Notes under the pieces: model-generated | Database searches by the model: none | The model's input: the letters and a program-made list of their open reading frames with translations, nothing else | Told to the model about the DNA's origin: nothing | Shown here: in pieces, positions 1 through 5,877 of the stretch | How the letters are laid out: each line of letters opens with the position of its first letter | How positions within the stretch are numbered: position 1 is the first letter of the stretch | Source of the DNA: Deltaproteobacteria bacterium | Lineage (GTDB): Bacteria > Desulfobacterota > Syntrophia > Syntrophales > Fen-1087 | Length of the DNA: 6,565 nt | NCBI GenBank assembly: GCA_026388595.1 | Contig: JAPLJM010000114.1 | Span: 1 to 6,565 of the forward strand | Direction of reading: 5' to 3' | Position numbers and translations under genes: made by a program

Positions 1-746
1 CAGACCAGACCGGCTGTCGCCGCAGAGGTGTTGGTCGTCAGCAGGGCGTTCACCGCCACGCCGTTGGCGGCCAGGGCGCTGCCGGCGTTAAAGCCGAACC
101 AGCCCACCCACAGCAATCCGGCGCCAAGAACGGTCAGCGGGATATTGCTGGGTTCCATGGGCGTATTGCCGAACCCCTTGCGCGGCCCGATCACCAATGA
201 AAAGGCCAGGGCCGAAAAACCGGCGGCAATATGGACCACCGTTCCACCGGCAAAATCCAGGACGCCCATTTTCTTCAACCAGCCGCCCTGCCCCCAGACC
301 CAGTGGCACAGGGGGTCATAGACCAGGGTCGCCCAGAGGAGGCTGAACAACAGGAAGCTCTTGAACTTAACCCGTTCCACAAAGGCGCCCGTAATCAAAG
401 CCGGCGTGATGACGGCGAACATCATCTGAAAGGCGGCGAAAAGGCCATGGGGAATGGTCTTGCTGTAATCGCCGTTGGGCAGCGCGTCCACCCCCACGAA
501 TCCGAGATAATTCAGGCCACCGATGAGTCCATTGATATCGGCGCCGAAGGCCAGGGAGTATCCGTAGAGCACCCACTGAACCCCGATCAGGGCCATGAAG
601 ATATAACTCAGGGTTAAGGTGGACAGCAGGTTCTTCCTGCGCACCATTCCTCCGTAAAAAAGCGCCAGCGCCGGCGTCATCAGTAACACCAGAGAACAAC
701 AAACCAGAATCCAGGCCGTATCGCCTGCGTTGATCTGATTGACCAT
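1..746 (-). CDS. amtB: Ammonium transporter (Amt/AmtB family), N-terminal part, cut by window edge
   Basis: Inner-membrane channel for uptake of ammonium as NH3 after deprotonation at the pore. The visible 248 residues begin MVNQINAGDTAWILV and contain several hydrophobic helices. Motifs match Escherichia coli AmtB closely. FQMMFA (about 106-111) holds the outer gate Phe (F110, like F107) and HWVWG (148-152) the recruitment Trp (W151, like W148). DFAGGTVVH (164-172) holds the conserved Asp and first pore His (like D160 and H168). WFGFNAGS (216-223) holds the second gate Phe and the Ser (like F215 and S219). The second pore His and the C-terminus lie beyond the left edge. The start at 746 is preceded by AGGAGG at 753-758, six bases away; an ATG at 749-751 is out of frame and too close to it. 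No cleavable signal peptide is evident. A sigma-54 type promoter lies just upstream, as expected for a nitrogen-regulated gene. No glnB is visible next to it on this side. Confidence 0.96.
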   Translation of the reverse strand, partial: MVNQINAGDTAWILVCCSLVLLMTPALALFYGGMVRRKNLLSTLTLSYIFMALIGVQWVLYGYSLAFGADINGLIGGLNYLGFVGVDALPNGDYSKTIPHGLFAAFQMMFAVITPALITGAFVERVKFKSFLLFSLLWATLVYDPLCHWVWGQGGWLKKMGVLDFAGGTVVHIAAGFSALAFSLVIGPRKGFGNTPMEPSNIPLTVLGAGLLWVGWFGFNAGSALAANGVAVNALLTTNTSAATAGLV

Positions 747-784
747 CCCATGCCTCCTGTTGGAATTTTAATCAGGTAAACAAA

Positions 785-800
785 AGCAATTATCTTGCCA
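785..800 (-). promoter_or_regulatory. Sigma-54 (RpoN) -24/-12 promoter for the ammonium transporter
   Basis: Read on the minus strand the bases are TGGCAAGATAATTGCT. This matches the consensus TGGCACGNNNNTTGCW at every defined position except the sixth (A for C), with correct GG-to-GC spacing. The predicted transcription start is near 774, giving a leader of about 28 bases that contains the AGGAGG site. An RpoN promoter in front of amt agrees with control by an NtrC-type activator. No convincing NtrC site (TGCACC-N5-GGTGCA) was seen upstream. Confidence 0.8.
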
Positions 801-826
801 TCATGAATTATCGTTAATATTCATGA
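801..826. promoter_or_regulatory. Inverted repeat, candidate operator next to the sigma-54 promoter
   Basis: TCATGAAT (801-808) and ATTCATGA (819-826) form a perfect 8-bp inverted repeat with a 10-base AT-rich spacer. It begins directly upstream of the -24 element. The half-site spacing of about 18 bases centre to centre fits a dimeric regulator binding on one DNA face, but the regulator is unknown. It lies in the divergent region between the transporter and msrB, so it could affect either gene. Confidence 0.4.
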
Positions 827-858
827 TGTTATGAATGATCTGCCTTGCGACAAAGCAT

Positions 859-896
859 ACATAATTGTCCGATCTGAAAATCATGTGACATAATTG
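859..896. repeat. Short direct repeat ACATAATTG in the divergent region
   Basis: ACATAATTG occurs at 859-867 and again at 888-896, with a 29-base period (nearly three helical turns). Both copies are upstream of the sigma-54 element for the transporter, at a distance where an enhancer-binding protein could act. This may be chance in AT-rich DNA. Nothing else was recognised in 747-996 beyond this, the sigma-54 element and the inverted repeat; no strong sigma-70 promoter for msrB stands out. Confidence 0.25.
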
Positions 897-996
897 CGAT
901 TATTAGGGAAAATATCCTCAAGCGGCTTGCTATCTCTCATTCAGTGATTAGATTATCCATTCAATCTTAAAAAACATGTTTCTCATGGGAGGCGGG

Positions 997-1611
997 ATGA
1001 AAGTATTGACCATTGGCATTGTGACACTGCTTCTGGTTCTGGGGTGCCAGAATCCCAGCATGACTCAGCAGGAGAAGAATACGACGAAGGAGGCGGAGGG
1101 TGTGAAGATGGCAAGCACGAATCCGGAGAGCACCGGTCCGGGAAAAGAAAAAACCGGGAATTGGAAGAATTATAATAAGCCCGATGACGCAACCCTGAAG
1201 AAGATGCTGACCCCCATTCAGTACAAGGTGACCCAGCATGAAGGCACCGAGCCGCCCTTCAATAACGAATATGACAGAAACAAGCGGGAGGGCATCTATG
1301 TTGATATTGTCAGTGGAGAACCGCTGTTCAGCTCCCTGGACAAATTTGATTCGGGGACAGGCTGGCCGAGCTTTACGAGGCCTCTCGAACCAGGCAACAT
1401 TGTGGCCCGCGAGGACAGAAGTTTATTCACCACTCGCACGGAAGTGAGAAGCAAGCACGGCGACTCCCATGTGGGCCATGTCTTTCCTGACGGTCCGAAG
1501 CCGACGGGGCTCCGATACTGCATGAATTCAGCCGCCCTGAGATTCGTCCCGAAAGAAGATCTGGAGAAGGAAGGTTACGGGGAATACAAAAGTCTCTTTG
1601 AGCAGAAGTAA
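997..1611 (+). CDS. msrB: Peptide-methionine (R)-S-oxide reductase MsrB, lipoprotein form
   Basis: Reduces the R epimer of methionine sulfoxide in proteins. The 204-residue product begins MKVLTIGIVTLLLVLGC: a short basic start, a hydrophobic stretch and a lipobox LVLGC with the lipid Cys at 17. It is therefore predicted to be an exported lipoprotein, with Gln at +2. A polar linker (18-60) precedes the MsrB domain (about 62-200). Domain motifs are TEPPFNN (84-90), GWPSF (122-126), SHVGHVFPDGP (157-167) and RYCMNSAALRF (173-183), with catalytic Cys175. Both zinc CxxC pairs of many MsrB proteins are absent, and the usual resolving Cys before GWPSF is Thr121, so Cys175 is the only Cys in the mature protein besides the lipid Cys. 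The ATG at 997 is chosen because GGGAGG (987-992) precedes it and it gives a proper signal sequence; an ATG at 976 would add seven unlikely residues. It is co-oriented with hgcAB, 164 bases upstream. Confidence 0.93.
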   Translation: MKVLTIGIVTLLLVLGCQNPSMTQQEKNTTKEAEGVKMASTNPESTGPGKEKTGNWKNYNKPDDATLKKMLTPIQYKVTQHEGTEPPFNNEYDRNKREGIYVDIVSGEPLFSSLDKFDSGTGWPSFTRPLEPGNIVAREDRSLFTTRTEVRSKHGDSHVGHVFPDGPKPTGLRYCMNSAALRFVPKEDLEKEGYGEYKSLFEQK

Positions 1612-1673
1612 TGAACTCGTAAAGAGCCGCCGCCGGATGCTGATATTGTGACTGAAAATCGAAAGGAACAGGC

Positions 1674-1754
1674 ATGAATAATACAGATCGTCCATCTTGT
1701 GTTGATGATGGCGCTAACATCCTTCCGTCTCATGAAGACGACCGTTGTGGCTGA
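1674..1754 (+). CDS. Small ORF (26 aa) in the hgcA frame: leader peptide or N-terminus of a longer HgcA
   Basis: ATG at 1674 is preceded by AAGGA (1663-1667) at a six-base spacing, a better site than that of hgcA itself. The product starts MNNTDRPSCVDDG and ends DDRCG before TGA at 1752-1754. It is hydrophilic with two Cys. The frame is the same as hgcA: after the TGA come seven sense codons (PAQTEAQ) and then the hgcA GTG at 1776. Readthrough would give a 380-residue HgcA. Possibilities are a coupled leader peptide, recoding of UGA (for example selenocysteine), a stop mutation that truncated an ancestral N-terminus, or a sequence error. I recognise no family. Confidence 0.45.
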   Translation: MNNTDRPSCVDDGANILPSHEDDRCG

Positions 1755-1777
1755 CCTGCACAAACTGAGGCTCAGGT
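1754..1777 (+). promoter_or_regulatory. Hairpin masking the hgcA GTG start
   Basis: ACCTG (1754-1758) can pair with CAGGT (1773-1777), a 5-bp stem with a 14-base loop. The right arm contains the G and T of the GTG start at 1776, and the loop holds the GAGG ribosome-binding site (1767-1770). The left arm begins at the last base of the upstream ORF stop codon, so ribosomes finishing that ORF would open the stem. This fits translational coupling but the stem is short and could be chance. Confidence 0.3.
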
Positions 1778-2837
1778 GAGCCTTCCCCGTTTAAGCCAAG
1801 GATTTGTTATCGGTTCCGTATCCACCTCTATGGGCGAATTACCCCGCGTATCGTCAGAACTGCGCTGGCAAGATCATTTGGGAACCATTAAAGCCCGCTG
1901 GGGCATCGGCAGAATGGATTATCTGATTGATCCGGGCCTCTACGCCCTTGGTCATCCTGACGGTAGCTCGCCCGTCTTGGTCAGTGCCAATTACAAGATG
2001 AGCTTTGACAAATTGCGGGAATCGCTCCCAGGGAGAGATTTCTGGATTCTGGTGCTCGACACGCAAGGAATCAATGTCTGGTGTGCCGCCGGCAAGGGCA
2101 CCTTCGGAACAGAAGAACTGGTAAAAAGGATAGATTCAAGCGGCTTGAAAGCCATTGTCAGCCACCGGTCATTGATCCTCCCCCAGTTGGCGGGGCCGGG
2201 CGTTGCCGCCCACCAGGTAAAGAAACTTTCGGGATTCAGTGTGCGTTATGGTCCGATAAAAGCGGCGGATCTCCCTGCTTATATGAATGCCGGGTTCAAG
2301 GCGACCACCGAAATGCGTCTTAAGACATTTACGATGAAGGAGAGAGCAGTCCTGATCCCCGTAGAATTGATGGAAACCATGAAGCCGGCACTGATCATCG
2401 CACCGGTTCTTTTTTTGCTGGGCGGCCTGGGCGGTCCTTCCGGATTCTGGGCAAATGCCTTGAACCATGGTTCTTTCGCCGCAATGGCATTCCTCAGCGC
2501 CATCGTGGCAGGCGCCGTCATCCACCCGTTATTGTTACCTTATCTTCCGGGACGGGCATTTTCCGCAAAAGGACTGTTTATCGGCATGATCATTGCCCTT
2601 TCTCTCATTTGTTTGAGGGGCCTTGAATTGCAGACATGGCCAGGACGCATGGAAGTCCTGGGATGGCTGCTGATCATTCCGGCCCTGACGGCCTATCTGG
2701 CAATGAATTTTACCGGATGTTCCACATATACATCCCTTTCGGGGGTCAACAGGGAAATGCGCTGGTCACTCCCCCTCGAGATAGGAATGGGCGGCAGCGG
2801 CCTGGTTATCTGGATCGCATCACGATTAATGACTTAG
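1776..2837 (+). CDS. hgcA: Mercury methylation corrinoid protein HgcA
   Basis: Membrane-anchored corrinoid protein that transfers a methyl group from its cobalamin to Hg(II), the key step in methylmercury formation. The diagnostic cap-helix motif NVWCAAGK is at residues 100-107. Cys103 corresponds to the essential cobalamin-ligating Cys of known HgcA proteins. It lies in an N-terminal corrinoid domain related to the CO dehydrogenase/acetyl-CoA synthase corrinoid protein (about 30-195, with RWGIGRMDY, SPVLVSANYK and FWILVLDTQGIN). About five membrane helices follow, near 203-219, 233-256, 264-281, 292-311 and 335-350. The conserved MNFTGCSTYTSLSGV (309-323) precedes the last helix. The product has 353 residues, close to the usual length. 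Start is GTG at 1776 with GAGG at 1767-1770; the first in-frame stop upstream is TGA 1752, with no ATG between. hgcB follows nine bases after the stop. The methyl-donor pathway is not encoded in the window. Confidence 0.97.
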   Translation: MSLPRLSQGFVIGSVSTSMGELPRVSSELRWQDHLGTIKARWGIGRMDYLIDPGLYALGHPDGSSPVLVSANYKMSFDKLRESLPGRDFWILVLDTQGINVWCAAGKGTFGTEELVKRIDSSGLKAIVSHRSLILPQLAGPGVAAHQVKKLSGFSVRYGPIKAADLPAYMNAGFKATTEMRLKTFTMKERAVLIPVELMETMKPALIIAPVLFLLGGLGGPSGFWANALNHGSFAAMAFLSAIVAGAVIHPLLLPYLPGRAFSAKGLFIGMIIALSLICLRGLELQTWPGRMEVLGWLLIIPALTAYLAMNFTGCSTYTSLSGVNREMRWSLPLEIGMGGSGLVIWIASRLMT

Positions 2838-2840
2838 GAG
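2836..2840 (+). promoter_or_regulatory. hgcB ribosome-binding site overlapping the hgcA stop codon
   Basis: AGGAG at 2836-2840 shares its first two bases with the hgcA TAG stop (2835-2837) and lies six bases before the hgcB ATG at 2847. A ribosome terminating on hgcA would stand on the hgcB initiation site, so translation of the two partners is probably coupled. Confidence 0.8.
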
Positions 2841-2846
2841 TTTAAG

Positions 2847-3173
2847 ATGGGTGGTCTGATTTACCTTAAAGATGTCGTAACCTTGAAACTTGATGAAGAA
2901 AAATGCACCCGTTGCGGAATGTGCCTGGAGGTTTGCCCCCATGGCGTGCTCAAAATGAACGGCAAGCATATTGCCATCCGGAATCGGGATGCCTGTATGG
3001 AATGCGGCGCCTGCAGCCGGAATTGCCCTTTTGAGGCCATTTCCGTGCAAGCCGGCGTCGGCTGCGCTGCGGCTGTAATAAACTCTATGCTGGGCCGGAA
3101 AGACGGGGACTGTTGTTGTCTCATTGAATCCGAGACCTTGCCCCTTGCCAAGAAGAAGACCACCTGCTGCTGA
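2847..3173 (+). CDS. hgcB: Mercury methylation ferredoxin HgcB
   Basis: Ferredoxin-like partner of HgcA, required for mercury methylation. It is thought to reduce the HgcA corrinoid and to help bind or deliver Hg(II) through Cys residues. The 108-residue product has two [4Fe-4S] motifs of form CxxCxxCxxxC: Cys20/23/26/30 (KCTRCGMCLEVCP) and Cys50/53/56/60 (ACMECGACSRNCP). An isolated Cys73 follows in VGCAAAVI, matching the conserved single Cys of HgcB. The protein ends in the hallmark Cys107-Cys108 pair. An additional Cys-Cys-Cys run lies at 89-91. No membrane segment or signal peptide is seen, so it should act at the cytoplasmic face with HgcA. The MGGLIYLKDVVTLKLD start is typical of the family. 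Confidence 0.97.
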   Translation: MGGLIYLKDVVTLKLDEEKCTRCGMCLEVCPHGVLKMNGKHIAIRNRDACMECGACSRNCPFEAISVQAGVGCAAAVINSMLGRKDGDCCCLIESETLPLAKKKTTCC

Positions 3174-3203
3174 TTCCCGGCTTTCACCGGGCTGTCCCTC
3201 TCT

Positions 3204-3232
3204 GGAAGGCCCTGTTGAATGGCTTTTCTCCT
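3204..3232 (+). terminator. Possible weak terminator after hgcB
   Basis: GGAAGGCC (3204-3211) can pair with GGCTTTTC (3221-3228), including two G-U pairs, around a nine-base loop. The T-run is inside the stem and is followed by TCCTC, so this is not a classic terminator. A second possible stem, CCCGG (3176-3180) with CCGGG (3187-3191), directly follows the hgcB stop but lacks a T-tract. Some termination is expected here because the next gene is convergent and ends at 3235. Confidence 0.3.
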
Positions 3233-3234
3233 CG

Positions 3235-5826
3235 TCAGGACTGGGTGAAGCAGATCACCTGCTGCGTGACGACGTCCGAGAGAAGCCTCAAGTCTTTTTC
3301 CTGCACATCATAGACACGCACCACCCCGGCATAGCGGCTGTCCCCTTCGGACAGTTCGGTCAGGCGGTTCGGCAGGGATTCCATCCAGGCCGTATTGAAG
3401 AAAACTCCTTCCCGGTCCGGATAGATGGCCATGTAGAAAATATCCATCTCTACAAGATCCTGGAAAAAGTGCGTTCCAAAGGACAGGTCGGGGATGAGGC
3501 TGCCATCCTTGTAGGCGATCTCTGCGATGACGGTGATATTGTTGATCTCGGAGAAGGTGATCGGTACGCCCATGGCCGGGGTCGTGGTTCCCCAGCGGCC
3601 CGGCCCGAAGAGCGCCGTCGGCATCTCCTTGCGGTATGCGATCAGCTTGTTCAAGCGGCCCACCAGCCGCGCCACGTCGTATTTTTCGGAGAGGGACAAT
3701 TTTGTATAACCCCGGGGATCGATATAGATGATCCGGGAAATGGGCTGGGAGACGCTGCCCCCCATGAAGTTGCCCTCCTGCCGCAGCAGAACGCAATCGT
3801 CCTGAATTTTCTCAGGAATGGCCACACGGATATGCTGGCCCTTCGTCTGGAAGGGACGGCACTGGAGGAGGTTCACCTGCAGTTTTCCGTCGAGGTTGAA
3901 ATTTCCTGTAAACTCAATATCCACAGGATATTCATAGACCGATTCAAGGGTCTTGAGCATTCTGGACATGATTGCCGGAAATTCGGTGGCGGACAGCAGC
4001 TCATCGAACGTCAGAATCCAGTAATCCTGCACCGGCCGGCCCATCGCGCGCATCTGTTCGGACGCTTCTGTATCGCGCACTCCCAGGAGTTCCATTTGCG
4101 TTTCCAGTCCCTCCTCCATAACCTGGGACAGGGGCAGGGATTCAAACCGGTTCTCATCCAGATTCAGCATGTCCACGTCATGCTGGGAGAAACGGCGGGC
4201 GTCCTTCATGCTGGAATGGGCCTTGACGAGCGGGGCGTCGAGGGCGACAATGCGCGGATAGTCATTTTCCACGCGGTTGACGGCGCGCGTCCCAAGGCCG
4301 AAGACCAGACGCAGCATCCCCGCTTTCGGGTCCATGCCCTGTTTCCAGACGAAGGTGTTGTAGGAGATGCCCACCCCGGCGATCTCCGGAAAGAAGTAGT
4401 GCTTCCGGTAGGATCCCGAGACCCGCTGGACTAAAAGCGCCATCTGTTCATCCTGCCGGTCCAGTCCGCGCTGAAAGCGATAGGCCAGGGCATCTTCGTT
4501 CATCGTGCTGGCAAATATCCGCCGCACCGCCTCTTCAAAATTCTCATAACGCTGCTCCGGCGTGCCCTGATTGGCACAAAAATAACTTTCATATTTTCCG
4601 GCAAAAGCATTACCGAACGCATCTTCGAGAAGACTGCTGGAACGGACGATAATCGGTGCTTGGCCGTAGTATTCCAGCATCAACTGAAATCGTTCCCGGA
4701 CTTCATCGGGAAAAACACCCTTCAGCATTTTACTTTTCAATTCCTGGGCGCTCTCGAAATAGAATTCTTTGGTTTTATGGGACATGAAAGTTCGCCACCA
4801 CCCGTTTTGAACCATATAGGTATAAAAGACATCGGAGCCGATATAAAAAGAATCATGAAATTCGAGATGCTCGGACCATTCCATCGTCATATCTTTTCGC
4901 AAGATGTTGCGAGCCAGCAACATACCGACAGATTTGCCGCCGATGAAACCCGTTCCGATAAGACGTTCTTTAATTGCGATAAGATCTTCCAATGTAAAAT
5001 AGTCTTTTACCAGCGCAAGGATTCTTTTCTCCCTTCCGATCAAGACACGGGAGAGTTGCTCGATCATTGCCTGTTTTTCCCCAATGTCCTGCGAATTTTC
5101 CAGCACATCCTTTGCCTGCATGAAGATACGATCCCAATAGTCAAGATTTCTTTCGGCGCCGATAGTACTGGTTTGCGTCAGATATGAAAATAAATTCGCG
5201 GCATCGGCGCTATTCGTTATGGGAACAAATTCATCATCTTCCATCATGTGCGGAAGAAACATCGTCGGTGAATAGCGCTGCCATGCTTTAAGAGGATGAA
5301 CACAAAGGTTACCCCGATAGTTATAAACATCCAGCAGCACTTGGGTCGTTTCTCTGATGCGGGCAATGGTTTTGTAAGAATGGCGGTCCCGGAGGATGGT
5401 AAAATACGCGACCGTATTTAATTCAAAAAGATAGGGACAGGTAATCAAAAAGAAGTTGCCGATCATCAGGTCCGTCGCCCAGTCCAGAAGCAGATCGGAC
5501 AGGCAATCGAAGACATAAAAAACATCGCGGCCTTCCTGCCGGATGATATTATGAACTTGCGTGGAAAATGATTCGAATCCGGCATTGGCGCTAAGTTTGT
5601 AAATCGCGATTTTCCCGGTTACTTCAACGATGGGGGAATGCTTGGCAAAGCGCATGTAAACGATGCGCCGACCTTTTTCTAAGGCCTTGCTTACATAGGG
5701 TGTTACAAATACCTTATAGTCATCAACATGATCAACCTGAAAAACAACATTATCGCCCATCTGCAGGTAATTAAGGGTTGTGTCCAAGCCTCTAATGCCC
5801 GTACTGACGCAGGATATCGGGATCAT
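3235..5826 (-). CDS. PEP/pyruvate-binding (PPDK-type ATP-grasp) protein with degenerate KaiC-like N-terminal domain
   Basis: 863 residues from the ATG at 5826. Residues 1-200 resemble a KaiC/RecA-like domain (VSTGIRGLDTTL at 7-18), but the P-loop GxxxxGKT is replaced by GDNVVFQVDHVDDYK, so ATP binding there is unlikely. A linker follows, then a pyruvate phosphate dikinase N-terminal type ATP-grasp fold. Its motifs are GTGFIGGKSVGM (291-302), VRSSSLLEDAFGNAFAGKYES (394-414), LLVQRVSG (464-471) and LLQCRPFQ (652-659). A C-terminal region with FGPGRWGTTTPAMGVP (740-755) and GTHFFQDL (784-791) completes it. The swivelling phospho-His domain and the PEP-binding barrel of full PPDK or PEP synthase are missing, so it is not a complete dikinase; it may be a phosphotransferase or regulatory relative. 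The ATG at 5826 is preceded by AAGGTGAGG, while an ATG at 5850 has no such site and sits in a hairpin. Substrate unknown. Confidence 0.87.
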   Translation of the reverse strand: MIPISCVSTGIRGLDTTLNYLQMGDNVVFQVDHVDDYKVFVTPYVSKALEKGRRIVYMRFAKHSPIVEVTGKIAIYKLSANAGFESFSTQVHNIIRQEGRDVFYVFDCLSDLLLDWATDLMIGNFFLITCPYLFELNTVAYFTILRDRHSYKTIARIRETTQVLLDVYNYRGNLCVHPLKAWQRYSPTMFLPHMMEDDEFVPITNSADAANLFSYLTQTSTIGAERNLDYWDRIFMQAKDVLENSQDIGEKQAMIEQLSRVLIGREKRILALVKDYFTLEDLIAIKERLIGTGFIGGKSVGMLLARNILRKDMTMEWSEHLEFHDSFYIGSDVFYTYMVQNGWWRTFMSHKTKEFYFESAQELKSKMLKGVFPDEVRERFQLMLEYYGQAPIIVRSSSLLEDAFGNAFAGKYESYFCANQGTPEQRYENFEEAVRRIFASTMNEDALAYRFQRGLDRQDEQMALLVQRVSGSYRKHYFFPEIAGVGISYNTFVWKQGMDPKAGMLRLVFGLGTRAVNRVENDYPRIVALDAPLVKAHSSMKDARRFSQHDVDMLNLDENRFESLPLSQVMEEGLETQMELLGVRDTEASEQMRAMGRPVQDYWILTFDELLSATEFPAIMSRMLKTLESVYEYPVDIEFTGNFNLDGKLQVNLLQCRPFQTKGQHIRVAIPEKIQDDCVLLRQEGNFMGGSVSQPISRIIYIDPRGYTKLSLSEKYDVARLVGRLNKLIAYRKEMPTALFGPGRWGTTTPAMGVPITFSEINNITVIAEIAYKDGSLIPDLSFGTHFFQDLVEMDIFYMAIYPDREGVFFNTAWMESLPNRLTELSEGDSRYAGVVRVYDVQEKDLRLLSDVVTQQVICFTQS

Positions 5827-5847
5827 TACCTCACCTTTGATAGTGTC

Positions 5848-5866
5848 CATCCGGAAAGTCCGGATG
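5848..5866. repeat. 8-bp perfect hairpin upstream of the PEP-binding gene
   Basis: CATCCGGA (5848-5855) and TCCGGATG (5859-5866) form a perfect stem with a 3-base loop. It lies 22 bases upstream of the preferred start at 5826, in the leader of the PEP-binding gene, and swallows the alternative ATG at 5850. TCCGGATGA recurs at 6007-6015 at the far end of the neighbouring palindrome, so the hairpin may derive from the same repeat. Confidence 0.6.
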
Positions 5867-5877
5867 AGACACGGTTG

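Noticed and set aside
28..617. Open frames on the plus strand (28-321 and 231-617) across the ammonium transporter
   Set aside because: They are antisense to strongly conserved Amt motifs and have no domain or ribosome-binding support.
901..975. Sigma-70 promoter for msrB (TTGCTA 927-932 with TAGATT 949-954)
   Set aside because: Only partial matches with suboptimal spacing in AT-rich DNA; not strong enough to annotate.
1612..1775. Cobalamin riboswitch or strong sigma-70 promoter before hgcA
   Set aside because: No B12-box-like sequence or large folded leader was seen, and the best -35/-10 pairs match poorly.
1752..1790. Classical bacterial SECIS element after the TGA
   Set aside because: The only stem found (ACCTG/CAGGT) starts at the TGA itself with its loop about four bases away. 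Bacterial SECIS loops normally sit some 16 or more bases after the UGA, so selenocysteine remains only a possibility.
3124..4434. 436-codon open frame on the plus strand antisense to the PEP-binding gene
   Set aside because: The minus strand shows clear conserved motifs throughout. The plus frame is rich in His, Gly and Arg with no recognisable domain and overlaps the end of hgcB, so it is a shadow of a GC-rich third-position coding pattern.
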